A DNA stretch of 64,000 nucleotides from Paramecium tetraurelia. Its lineage: Eukaryota; Ciliophora; Oligohymenophorea; Peniculida; Parameciidae. The DNA lies in the NCBI RefSeq assembly GCF_000165425.1, contig NW_001799632.1:186001-250000 (forward strand). Reading direction: 5' to 3'. A program made the position numbers and the translations under genes. Shown in pieces: positions 37,564 to 49,181 of the stretch. Each line of letters starts with the position of its first letter. Position 1 is the first letter of the stretch. The notes beneath the pieces are model-generated. The model had not been told where the DNA came from. It made no database searches and worked only from the letters and a program-made list of their open reading frames with translations.

Positions 37564-39346
37564 TCAATCCATACTAATGATAGTCTCGCAACTGTCTTCA
37601 TCTTAAGATTAATTAAACTCATATTAAAATTGCTTTTAAAGGACTTGCTGACTTTTTTCTTATTGGATAAGCATTTTATTAATATTTGACATCCTATTTT
37701 TGACACTCTAAGCCAAATCATAAATTCTATTGAACTTTTTGTTCTCAATTTGAACGTATTAGTTTTGATATAACTCTTTAATGGCTTTATCATAAGTATC
37801 AACCAAAGGACGATGAGTTTTGGCGTAATCAAGAGGTAATTTAGATGTGTTTTTTGGTTGTTCTCCCTAACTCTATGCCAATCTAAAGGGAGATGTTTAA
37901 GATACACTTCCTTAACTGCCTGATCTCATCAACTGACTTTTAATGACACTCTAAGTAGATTGGAGCATATTAAAGAATTGTTGGGGACTTCCGCATAATT
38001 CAGGGGATTCCCTGAGATCAACAGACTTTTTATCATGACTTTTGTTGTGTTGAATAGTATTCTAAGAGTGAGAGCTTTTATCATTGACTTTAATTCTGAT
38101 ATCAATATCTAAGAATTGGAAATAAAAAGAATACTTGAATCTCCTCGTTGGGTTTTACTTCCATTATTGCTTCTTTGTGCTAAGTAACTTTTATAGATTT
38201 CATTGTGTGTTTTATTCAACTTTTCAATAATTTCAATGTGTTAGGTTGGTCTCTTTTTTAATGCTTTGTTAAGTTACTAATTAACACTAGAAGTGTGAGA
38301 ACTTAGAGGCATATCTCTGGTTTTGTCTCTCTAAGTTATAGATTTCTAATGCAAGAGATCTTTGACATTGATTTGCACTTGTATTTTCTTCTAATCACTA
38401 AAGTAATTATTGATTTCAATTTTCTTTTCATTATGTTCAATTTTATTCTGCCATTTTGGTTATTGATAATCACCAATTTCATTACCTATCTTTTTATATT
38501 ATTAAATTTACCTTTTTCTTGATTTTCTAACTCAATAGACGAAAACTTTATTAATTTTATTTTTCATTATCCTTAGAATACTACTCCAAGATTTTATTGA
38601 TTCGATCTGATTTTAGATGTGATCGACTAGAATATAGATTCCCTTTATTATTTTTGGCTACATTTTCAACCTCTAAATTTTGAATTTTTGATTTGGTTAA
38701 AATGTAATAAGGTGATTTAGTGTTTGATTGCAAAATGTCAATCACTTTTTTCCAAGCTTAGAGGGCATTGCTTGATTATCCCAATTCATAAAATGTCAAT
38801 CCGCTATAAAAGAGCAAAATGGCCTCCAAAGATTGTAAGGTCATAATGGAGGAATGATCTCCCAAGAATAATCTAATTTTGGGATTGAGTTGTTGATCTT
38901 GCAATTAATTCAATTCAGTAAAGCTTTATTCTATGTATCTGCTAGCTTCTGAGTATTTTTCATTTTTGATAAAGAGAATAACTAAGTTAATTAAGGTGAT
39001 TAGCAAGGTTTCATCTGGAATGGATAATTGTAAGTATTCAATTGATTACTTGAGATATTTCTCGGCTGCTTGAAATTTGTCAACCCTGATGCTAAATTGA
39101 ATGAAATTTACATATAATAAAAACAACCAATATTGTTGGTTACCACAGAGAGAAGATGATTAATTTATGATAATGGAATAGTAGGAGCTTCCTTTTCTTG
39201 CTTCAGAGTAGTTTCAATTCTCCTCAATATTTAATATCCTTAATTGTATTTTTCTATTTTTGATTTTATTCTTGTTTACCTTCTTGCAACAATTACGTAG
39301 CTGAAATGTTCGCATCCATAATACTTTGATAAGCCTTTTGAGACAT
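37564..39346 (-). CDS. TPR-like helical repeat protein
   Basis: 554 residues, five introns (26, 20, 20, 26 and 26 nt), exact codon total. Residues 1-250 are antiparallel helix pairs with TPR-like spacing (YNQGYQILRRIETTLKQ, DKFQAAEKYLKQSIEYL, EKYSEASRYIEQSFTEL, SNALQAWKKVIDIL). The second half is basic, Ser/Gln-rich and probably disordered, ending in an acidic tail. An apparent TGA in the N-terminal part vanishes when the 20-nt intron after GCFYY is recognised. The partner or complex is not evident. It lies 58 nt from the divergent SLC44 gene in the same orientation. Confidence 0.72.
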
Positions 39347-39447
39347 TTCCACTCTAAGCAATTTTTGAAAATTAAACAATTAATTATGTATAATTTAGAT
39401 ATCTAATGTAATATTATTATTAGCTTCTACACACACAAATTTAATAA

Positions 39448-40356
39448 TCAACCTTTCGATTTCTTGTCTTCTGCTAATTATTTGAAAACCCCGAATAAAA
39501 TCAAACTTCCTCCAATCATACCATTCAAACTTAGTATCTTATTGAAGATTACATAATCTATTATGATAATGTACAGAGTCTGTGAGTAAGTATAATTGCA
39601 TAGCTTATCATACGTAACCAATGTTTGGGCTCTAAATTAAATGAGCTATCCCAACATAGTGAATATAGAGAATCCAGCTATGTATTTATAATAACCATCG
39701 AAATACTCGAATCTGCCAATGTATTGTTATTGTAGACTTGAAGTGAAAATGATCATTATATGAAAATATGAGGTAGTGATCGTGGAAGGCACTTCTGGAC
39801 CAATCTTTTTCATTATGATGAATCCAAGTGATTGTATTACGCTACAAATCAATATACAGAGACAACCAACTATGTGCATTACAGGATCATCAACTGTGAG
39901 TGTCGGGTTAACAACTAACACTATTCCGATAATACAGATAATAGAATTTAATAATCTAGATTTTGTTATTCTTTCTCTATTCATTAAACTGACCATCAAT
40001 TGACTCCATATTGAATTTGTAGCAAATAGAATAGCTCCCTCTGATAGAGAGATGAAATTTATTCCATAAAAGTAAAATAATGATCCAAAAGCCCCTAATG
40101 TCTATGATTATACCATATATCGAGTTCTATTCTTTGGATAATAGTTTTCCTTGTATTGGAATATAAATATAAAGATTAGGGAAAAAAAGGATCGCAAAAA
40201 TAAGCTTTATGGCACAACAGTAAAATGAGCTGATTTGTAAAATGTTATCTAGACAGCATGAAAAAAGTAAGCAACCAAAATATACCCTATTGCTACATGC
40301 AACGAGTTTTTGGCTTCAAGGCTTTTTAAGTATCCAAATATACCGGATAAGCCCAT
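39448..40356 (-). CDS. EamA/DMT-superfamily transporter
   Basis: 302 residues in one exon with about ten hydrophobic segments. The order fits the drug/metabolite transporter fold: an N-terminal EamA half with LFLRSFFSLIFIFIF and YGINFISLSEGAILF, then a second half with ICIIGIVLVVNPTLTVDDP, SLGFIIMKKIGPEVPSTITT and a last repeat ending LILFGVFKQLAEDKKSKG. Those short patterns (LR...F, P/N-T-L at the end of a helix, and IMKKIG) are typical. Substrate cannot be told; related proteins move nucleotide sugars, amines or drugs. It is followed upstream by the largest gap in the window. Confidence 0.85.
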
Positions 40357-41939
40357 CTATCACTTTTAATTAAATTTATTTCTGAATTTAATTACATTCC
40401 CTAAATTTAAGATAAGCAGCTGCTTATCTTATTTTTGAAAAGCAAACGTTATTTTATCTCATCCATTTCAGACTATATTTTTACATTCTTGTATATATAT
40501 AAATTTATCATCAAATAATAATATTTAAATCTCTTTATAATCTTTGAATACTTAAGCTCTAACTTCAGTATCACTCAGAATTTGTAGATTGAGACTTATT
40601 CACCCTTGGAAAATATCAATCTATGTATCGCTTTCATGGAATTCTATGTAATTCTTATTAAATTAAGCATATAAATTTCTATTAAACTTATAATTATATT
40701 CTTACTAGTTAATTCCTTAAGATTTGCTTAAAATTTGTTATAGAGCCTGGATTCTTAATACTACAATATTAAAAGTCCACTTTTTGAGTGAGCTAAAATA
40801 AAAGTTTATAAAAAAGAGTTTATATAATCAATATCAAATAATTTAGAATGCAAATAATTATATAAAATATTCTCGCTTATAATTAATTTTTTTAGAATGT
40901 TTATGAATAAAAACAATTGTTAAAATGTTCTAAATGCTTACATAAGATAGCTGAGTCAATTACAAATTTATACGATTTTATGCTGATAAGAATTATAAAT
41001 AATACAAGAATAGATACCTCAAATTTTTGAATGAGAATATAACCATATATTAATTAAAAGTTTTACTGACATGGCATCATTAAATCCAATATTTATTAAT
41101 TTGATTAATTAATGTAGTAATATATGATTTACTTGAATATCTAATACCAAAAAGCAATAGGATAAGCTTAAGAAATAATTAGAATTTAGGAAATCATGAT
41201 AAACTTGATATCTAGCTGAATATTTTTATAGTTTATTTGTTATCTATGAAAATAGAGTATTTTAACAAAATATAATTGCTGTATATTTATGATTTAATAT
41301 ATATAATACTGTATTTATTTCAATTCATAAGGAGAGATAATAAAATAGATAATAATAGGATATATAAGACCTCCATTTACTTTATTAAATTGAATATAAG
41401 TGTTTATGAATAAATCAATAAAAATATTCAAATATAATTCTTTATGAGTTTTAGTGGAAGAAACCAATATTTTTCTCAAATTTAATTTAAAATGTCAAAA
41501 GAAGATATCTTTGTATATAATTTTTAGATTTAGATTGGGTTAAAAATCTCGTTTGTAAATTTTAACTTTATACTAGCAAATTCAAAATCATTACAAGAAA
41601 GAAGAATAAAAATAATGAGTAAACTGAGTCGAAACAAAAATGAAATATAAATTAAACAATTAATTAGAGCTTTCTAATAACAAATTGGTATAAACATCGT
41701 TTTGATTCTTAAGCCGTGATTCCATGGGAATAATTTGATTGAGTATAATACAAATTTAATTTTTTTGATTAAATGATGGAACTTAATCAAATCTTGAAGT
41801 GAATTTAAATACTAACTAAGAGTTGGAATTCTAAGTTTAATAGAAGAAATTGCTCAGTTAGATTAAGTTTGTTGTAATGAAAATATCAGTGATTGGCATA
41901 ATTAATTTTAATATAAAATTAAACCTTATAAGATCACAT
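40357..41939. other. Large AT-rich gap
   Basis: About 1.58 kb without a gene I can support, the largest in the window, where the usual spacer is under 150 nt. The base composition is very AT-rich and there are short runs of every frame. The best plus-strand frame runs from about 41486 for some 76 codons (MSKEDIFVYNFQIQ), which is no longer than chance in AT-rich DNA with a single stop codon. I see no tandem repeat, terminal inverted repeat or RNA structure. Confidence 0.5.
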
Positions 41940-42624
41940 ATGGACCTAAAGTGCAAGGATCAAGGCTAAAAAATAATATTAAAAAAAAAGGCTGGGCTTA
42001 AGTTAAAGAAGGCTCCTCAATTTCCTGGTATGTTGCTTTTTGTTAATTTTAGACAGAGTATTGACAGATGCCCTAGTTACACCATCGACTAATGTGAGAG
42101 AATCTCGAGAAAGCAATCTTCTCTAAGGGTTGGTATCGCCTATTGATGATGAAAAGACCAATCAATTCAACTTCTTCAACTGCAATTCCCAAAAATAATT
42201 AGTTACTGTTAAAAAAGTGGATCCGATTGAGTAGATCAAGAGGATAATCTCCGAAAATGAAAGACTTCGATTGACGATAAATTAAAAGCAGAAAATAATT
42301 GACACGAGGATGAAATAAAGAAAAGAAATCCCAGAACTCTTGTTGTCTCAAAGAAATTCGCGTAGTTTACTGCAACCTCATGAGAAATAGAATACTGCAG
42401 ATGATTATGGATACTTTTTGGATAAGCAGTCAATATCTTAAAATTATAAACGTTCAATGTTGCCTCAGATTGAATCTAAGCAAAGTTCTCCAATAACTCG
42501 AGATGAATGTGCTTTCACATTTGCAAATAATTTCTTTATCAAAGAACAAAAGGTCTCCCCTAAAAAAATCAATATGATGCAAGCTTTTCCTTAATTGCAT
42601 TTGTAGAGAAAATTTTTTACTTGA
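41940..42624 (+). CDS. Small basic protein with a coiled-coil segment
   Basis: 219 residues with one 25-nt intron near 42030-42054. It begins MDLKCKDQGQKIILKKKAG, then a Ser/Thr-rich stretch, a short coiled coil (EQIKRIISENERLRLTINQ, KQKIIDTRMKQRKEI) and a basic tail (SPKKINMMQAFPQLHLQRKF). No domain recognised. It converges with the kinase gene; the stops are 26 nt apart. Confidence 0.65.
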
Positions 42625-42650
42625 TTTAAGTATATAAATCATTATTACTA

Positions 42651-43875
42651 TCATTTTTTTGGCTTTAAGAACTCAAGTGCCTCTTAATACAGAGCTTTTC
42701 GCAAGGCTTGTTCCTTAAGTTCAATATCATCGAAAGACCAATCGAAGGATTCCTTGCAAATCTGGGGTGGATGGTCGATGTATTGTTGCTTAAAGTATGG
42801 ATGCTCGATGCACTGTTAGATTGTAAAGCGTTTATTCGGATTGTAGACCTAAGATCAATGAAGGAAGTATACTAACATATGTTCCAACAAATCCAGAGCC
42901 AGAGGAGAGGCGAAGGGAAAAAAGTCTGCCCATTTGATGGCTTCTCTTTCTGGCAATTGCTATAGGAATTCAGTAGACTATTCATCAATTTCATAAGGCA
43001 GATCTTCCTATTTGGGTTTGCCAAGGACTGCCACTATTTTTTCAATTTATTCTTAATGATGCATGCCCTTAAACAAAATAGTTCTGCCTAATAGTTCTCC
43101 CAAAATGCAACCCAAAGACCAGATGTCTATTGCTTTGGTATATTCACTGGAGGACAGCAAAACCTCAGGAGCTCGATACCATCTCTGTACGACATAATCA
43201 GTTTGAATTGAAGCATTCTCTAATACTTATTTTCGAGCTAAATTCAAATCCCCTATTTTTATATGGCAATTCGCATTTATAAATATGTTATTGGGTTTGA
43301 GATCTCTATGGATGATGTTGGCTGAATGCATATAATATAAACCACTGATGATCTGATACATGCACCAATTGATCTTCTTATCAGTCAAAGGTTAGGGAGA
43401 TTGAATGACTTTTTCCAAATCCAGGTGCATTAGTTGAAACACCAAATACAAATCCTTGTAGGTGTCCTACTCATCAGGGATAATGATGTCTAGCAATTTA
43501 ACGATGTTGGGATTATCGAAGAACTCTACTTTTAAATGCTAATAATACTCAATAGTTTTATTTCTCTTAGCACCTTTTTTGCATCCAGCAAATCTCTGAA
43601 AACCATTGCAATCTAGAGATAATTGATGATCATACTTTCTTGATGGCGACGTCTATGTTATTCAATTTGTCCTTCCCTGAACAAACAAAGCCAAAGGCTC
43701 CATTTCCAATATTACGCTATAACTCATAATGAGTGTAAATTTCAAATGTGCCTCCACCACATTGGACTTTGTGTTTCAAAGGGATGGCCAGTCTAATCTG
43801 AGGGGGTAACTTTTAAATTGTGGTTTCCTCGTTCTCAGCAATTTTCTTGAGAATAATGTCCTTCTTTTAATCCAT
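42651..43875 (-). CDS. MAPK-like Ser/Thr protein kinase (TDY activation loop)
   Basis: 385 residues, introns of 23, 20 and 24 nt, exact codon total. A ~55-residue N-terminal extension precedes the kinase domain: G-loop [10 protein letters not shown], Lys in DVAIKK, catalytic loop [10 protein letters not shown], activation segment ending [13 protein letters not shown], then [13 protein letters not shown] and a C-terminal helix bundle. The T-D-Y motif two residues before the P+1 loop fits a MAP kinase with a TDY dual phosphorylation site. The Mg-binding DFG is DLN here: the Asp stays, Phe-Gly do not. It should be active or nearly so, but this loop is unusual. Its start is only 13 nt from the start of the divergent gene at 43889. 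Confidence 0.88.
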
Positions 43876-43888
43876 TATTATTTTATTA

Positions 43889-46206
43889 ATGAATAATTAA
43901 CAAATAATTTCAAATAACTCCAAGTAAGAACAACAGCCGGAAGAGGAATCTTATGATGAAGAAGACGACGATGACTTGTAAGAGTACACGCAATCGACTA
44001 ATCTAAAATAATTGTTCAAGAATTCGGGTAACTTCAAAAAAACCTAAAATTATTAGATTCTTTCATGCAGCAAATTAACCTCCTAAATGAATAGGCTACT
44101 GCTAAGATTAAGCAATAAAAACATAAAGAAGCATTGAAACTATTGCAACAATCTGAGCAGATGCTCGAAGTATCACTCATTTACATTTTTCTTAGTTTGC
44201 TGCCAGTTGCGGTAGAGTCATCGATAGGAACTTAATCATTATTATCTTGTATAACCAAGCATGTGCTTATCAATGGTATATGGTTATCCTTATTATTACA
44301 GCCAATGGATCCTGGATAAATGCTCTAAGTATCTGGATGGAGTCATCTACAACATGGAAATTGGCATCAAAGAAGATGAGCAGGATTTGCAGACTCTTCC
44401 CAACATGTAAGAGAAACAAGCGCAACTCATCAAGAGATAAGCATTTCTAGTTAAAGCATACCTGTAATACACTGCAATACTGAGTTAATTAGGAAAGTAA
44501 TTTACAATATATACATAGACACAAGTAAGCGTTGCTTAATTCCCAAAAAGCAGCTCAAACCATGAGAGAGTTGTTTAAGGTAGCCAACTCTTTTTGCCAG
44601 TCGTGGCTACAGGTTAACGGCTCTCAGGGGACTGCCACAACATCATAATCTAATGTATCTGTCAGAAGTAAGTTACTGTTCTTATAATCAAGATGAGTCC
44701 TCTCATAATCTGGATAAAAAGAAGAAGAGCTAAACTTATCAACTCAAAGATGAAATCGAATTTGGGAGGGTTGTCATTGATGGTGCCCAAGATGTATTGA
44801 AGGATATGATTAAATAAGAGGATTTGTCCTCTGTTCGTTTAGATCAAAAATAGTTACTCAAAGAAACCAAACGGCAATTATACAATTGGAGAAACAACCC
44901 AGAAAATAATGATAAATCAATCAGAAAAGAGTTAAAGTTAGTGACTCAAAATGAAGAATATAGATCTTTGTTAGGTAATCAAAACTTGGCTGATTGGATT
45001 AAGAACTTTAATATTGGCTCAATTATGCATATGGCTCCTCAAATTTATGAGGAATTCACATAATTTGGGGAAATGATTTTGGAATTAGCTAAGAGGTAAC
45101 TATTGGAAAAAGTCATCTATCTCTCAATATCATATTTCACCATTGCAACTGAATTGAGATTTGTTGAATTAGAAAAAGCCAAATAACATGGTGTCAAAGA
45201 CGATAAAATCAATACTGAAGAGTTTAAACTGAGTGAGCTATACCATCTTAAATCTATAGAAATCGCTTGTAGACATATCTAATATCAATCACCATACATT
45301 TCTCATCTTATTACTAGCTATCATAAACATTATAATATTAATCTTGACGTTATTCGAGAAGAATCTTTACAATCGACAGCATCTGAAAAGATAGTAGAAG
45401 AATAAGAGTAACCTAAAGTTAAAGGGAAGATGTTGCAAATATAAGTTAATAAAGAACTTCCAAATTCAAAATTTGAAAAATAAGATCAATCTCCAAAGCT
45501 CACAGGTAATTTCATTAAATCGTTTCTTAATTCCAGATCACCTCCAAAATAATCTCAAAAATAATCAGTCAAAAATTTAATTAGCGAAACAGTCAAAATT
45601 TAAACCAATCTTTTAGAATAAATGATTAATAAAAAAAGAGGGTCAGACTCATCTCCAACCAATTAAAGGAACTCAATCAAATAATAGAACTAAGCAGATT
45701 TTGATTTCAGTGTCTATTTAAAAAAACAATCTAACCCATGTAACACTAGCAATTTAAACACTGATACTACACAAGACATTGTTAATAGTGCCATGACCAT
45801 TCAATTATAGCCATATAAGAATAACAGTATCAAAAATACTCTAAATAATATGATTAAACAGTCAAGTCCAACTAACAACAATAATACACAGTTAAAGACT
45901 TTTCTTTCAGATGCTTGTAGGACAGAAAGATAAGTAATGACTGAACAATAGAATTCTTACACTCCTATTAGTTATAGAGTTAATAATCGATCTCCTGATT
46001 CATCTTATCTGAATGCCCAAAAATAGCGTTAACAATAACTGCATCATAATAAAACTCCTCAAAATAGACCAAGAACAAATACTGAATAACAATACCTATA
46101 GCCATGTATTTAAATCTAATATATATATATAGCATTTCCATTAAAATTGGAAACAATTCAGCAGCTATTAAGAAATAAAGCAATTAATAATCCGAAAGTA
46201 AAATGA
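43889..46206 (+). CDS. TPR-like protein with a long disordered tail
   Basis: 729 residues, introns of 29, 26, 26, 22 and 25 nt, exact codon total. The acidic N-terminus (EEESYDEEDDDDLQE) is followed by a helical domain of ~370 residues with TPR-like pairs and conserved-looking motifs: SCGRVIDRN, YNQACAYQCQWILDKC, KYLDGVIYNMEIGI, AYLQYTAILSQLGKHKQALLN and FNIGSIMHMAPQIYEEF. The last ~280 residues are Ser/Asn/Gln-rich and disordered. I recognise no named family. Introns cut codons inside the TPR-like core. It shares a 13-nt divergent spacer with the kinase gene, so the two are probably driven from one short region. Confidence 0.7.
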
Positions 46207-47041
46207 AGATTATTCAATTTTTCTTAATTTTATAATCATCTATCATACCTCTCAATGTTAAATATAATTAATAATCAACTTTTTTAAACTATTTAAAGAA
46301 TTTATTAGTTTCATCTAATTTACCCCCCTCCTTGTTAACTGCATGAGCAGCACCAGCTTTTACAGAATTTAAAATTATAATTTTGATCCTTACTCTCATT
46401 CTATCAAGAATTTTTACTTTTTCTTCATTTAAACTAATCTCTTCTTCCTCTATTTTTTAGAATTATCATCTTATTCATTTTTGCTTTTTCTTTTTATTCT
46501 TTTGCATTCTTCTTTCATTTATTCTTATTTTATTATCGTTCTCATTTCAATAATTATTATTCCCTGCTAATCTTGATTAATTCACTCTTCTCCTCAAAAT
46601 AACTGCTTCTTTATCAACAACTTCTATTTGATATTATTATTTTCAATTTTTTTTATTCTTATGGTTTAGGTGGTATTATCCAATAAATCTTTAATTATAT
46701 CATTTCTAATTAGCTGTTTTCCAGTTCAAAGTCTTTGCTATTTTTGTTTAACTTAGTGATTAGAACTAATAAACTTAAAAATTCTATTGTTTCATCAAAA
46801 ATTAAAATACTTTATTTAATGCCTATTTATTTTATAAATATTAATTTGTTAAATTTAAATACTTTTATTTATAATTAGCAAATATGACTAAGAACTGATT
46901 GTTGCTGATGAATTCTTTCAAATTTTTTAAAACATGAAGATGTTAAGGATGAGCTTTGAAAAATGGAAATTTTGTTGCTTAATGTTTATTTGTATAGTGT
47001 TGTAAATTAATAATATTTACTTTTGTAATTTTATTTAATAA
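46207..47041 (-). pseudogene. Decayed-looking coiled-coil region
   Basis: Between 46210 and about 46800 the minus strand has several stretches with coiled-coil composition in different frames: an N-terminal part (FLSLLVLITKLNKNSKDFE), VVDKEAVILRRRVNQSRLAG, a Lys/Glu-rich stretch and KIEEEEISLNEEKVKILDRM followed by NSVKAGAAHAVNKEGGKLDE. I could not join these with ordinary introns into one frame, so it looks like a decayed gene, or a gene with introns I failed to place. The part from 46800 to 47041 is AT-rich with no feature. Confidence 0.35.
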
Positions 47042-49165
47042 ATGAGAAAAAATAATAAAGTTTAACCTGCCAACTAAGTATAGGTGGTTGCATAGGGTAC
47101 CATAAGTCCAGAGATCTCATAGAAGGCTCTCACAACAATACCAGATCAATAAGGGAATTAGAAATAATTAGATCCTCGACTTATTGCTGGACCTTTGGCA
47201 GAAAGAGGTTGTACTGATATACTTTGCTTACTACTTTTTATTGCTGGGATGGCTATATTGATGTATTTACCCTATTTAAAGTAGATTCATCTCCAAAGAG
47301 GCTTATTCAAAGGGAGAACCAAAACGACTTCTTGCAATGTACGATCCAAATGGTAAAGAATGTTAAATATTCAATGAAAGGTGTGCCTTGTGGATTCGAC
47401 ACAAATGTGGATTACCCTTATTTGTATTTTGCAATACCTTTTGGAGATTACTTTAATAGAACAGTGTGTGTGAAAGAATGTCCTTTGTATGCAGATGAAA
47501 CTAGCAAGCCAACATCTCTGGATTGTCAACCAAACAATTTGGTTAAGAGTTGTGACTAGAAATGCGATGCTGCTAGTGCACTCAAGACTTTGGCAACGTC
47601 TAATAGCACTGCTATATTCAAAGATTTCGTCTGTATCTTTAATTCATCAATCTGTAAAATGTGATTAAGATGTTTAAGTATTTGATCGAGTTTGTTATCC
47701 AGATGCCTTGTTGGCACTATTTGATAATTACCAAGAGTATGGATCCTAATTTGCCATGGATGTTCTTACCGGTTACATCGAAGATTTAACATAAACAAAG
47801 GAGGCTATTTATTGCTCATTTGCAGTGGCATTCTTAATGGGGTATATAGGTTAAACTATAGCATAGAATAATATATTTGTATTTCACAAGATTGCTAGCT
47901 GGAGTACTGGTTTGGACATCCATATTTCTCTTTTTAGTAGGATTGGGATTTGGAACCTATTGGTGTCATCAACAAGATCTCTATTACTAAGATATTATGA
48001 ATGACACAACTGGCAAGTACACAGTTGAACAAACCAATAAAGCCACAGATAATTAATTAACATTCCAATATTTGACATATGTTATGTATGCTATCTGTGC
48101 CTTTGCTGTTATGGGATTGATCTGCATTTTCAATAAGATAAGATTGGCTATAGCTGTTATTAAGACTGCAGCCATGTGTGTCAAGGATCATTTCCTACTA
48201 ATCTTTGTTCCTTAAATTACAGCTATAGTATTGGCAGGCCTCTGGTTTTGGTGGATCTACACTGCAGCATACGTGTATGCAGTTGGAGATATTAAAGGAA
48301 CAGGCAGCAGTCCATTTGCTGAAGTCACACATACTGAATTGCAAATATAATATATTTGGTATTTCATATTTGGTGGATTATGGATAAATGCATTCATTTA
48401 GGCCATTAATAACTTTGTGATAGCCTCTACTTGTTGTTTTTGGTACTTTGCACAACAAGGTGCTGGAGGTGATGAAAGAGCCATTTCATAATCTCTCTAT
48501 AGAGTCTTCAGATATCATGCAGGTTCCTTAGCATTTGGTTCTTTGATCTTGGCTATTGTATAACTCATCAGAATCATGTTGGAATATATTAGATATCAAA
48601 CTGAGAAAGTGGCTGGTTCTGAAAATAAAGCAGTCAAATGTTTATTAAGATGTTTGAGTTGCTGCATGGCATGTTTTGAAAGGTTCATTAGATTTTTGAA
48701 TAATAATGCCTACATTATGATTGCTCTAACTGGTAAAAACTTTTGTTCTGCTGCTAAAGCTGCCTTTGAAACTATATGGGCTAATAGTATGAGATTTTCT
48801 TTAGTTAATGGTATTGGAGGGGCATTCATTTTTGTTGGTAAATTCTGCATCTCAATTGTCACTTTAATGATCTTTTATTATGTAATTACAACTATGGATT
48901 ACTTTAAAGAAAAGATTTTCTCTCCAGTTTTCCCCTGCATTGTAATAATATTAATAAAATTACTTAGGTTGTTTTCATCATTGCTTATGCATTAGCTGTG
49001 CTTTTCATGTCAATATATGGGATGGCATGTGATGCAGTGCTATTATGTTTTATTTTTGATGAAGATTTAAATAAATAAAATGGTGGCCAAAGTGCTTCCA
49101 GATGTCCTGAAACTTTAAAGGAATTTCTTGAACAACCAGAGATGGCAAATCTAAAATAAGCATGA
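47042..49165 (+). CDS. SLC44/choline transporter-like protein (CTL)
   Basis: 661 residues from six exons (introns of 22, 28, 37, 25 and 26 nt), exact codon total. It follows the CTL plan closely: ~60-residue cytosolic N-terminus, first TM, loop with PKRLLAMYDPNGVPCGFD and VCVKECPLY, then C-P-N motif DCQPNNLVKSC, TRLLAGVLVWTSIFLFLVG, GIHY-type aromatic loops, FRYHAGSLAFGSLILAIVQ, EYIRYQTEKVAGSENKAV, CLLRCLSCCMACFERFIRF, NNNAYIMIALTGKNFCSAA, and C-terminal VLFMSIYGMACDAVLLCFIF. CTL proteins transport choline and related amines across plasma or organelle membranes. Family call is secure; substrate is family knowledge only. It starts 835 nt after the TPR-like gene. Confidence 0.93.
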
Positions 49166-49181
49166 TTTAATATAATAAATA

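Noticed and set aside
37548-37907. Long minus-strand open frame of 119 codons by the standard code.
   Set aside because: It is a shadow frame of the TPR-like gene at 37564-39346, whose true frame has the expected composition.
39200-39225. In-frame TGA at a Trp-like position in the TPR-like gene, considered as evidence for TGA as sense codon.
   Set aside because: The coding frame there is a different one; a 20-nt intron after GCFYY joins it to the downstream frame, leaving no internal TGA.
44000-44010. Poly-Gln runs coded mostly by TAA/TAG considered as evidence of random sequence.
   Set aside because: Runs of Q in otherwise conserved frames are typical of ciliates; the same genes have clear domains elsewhere.
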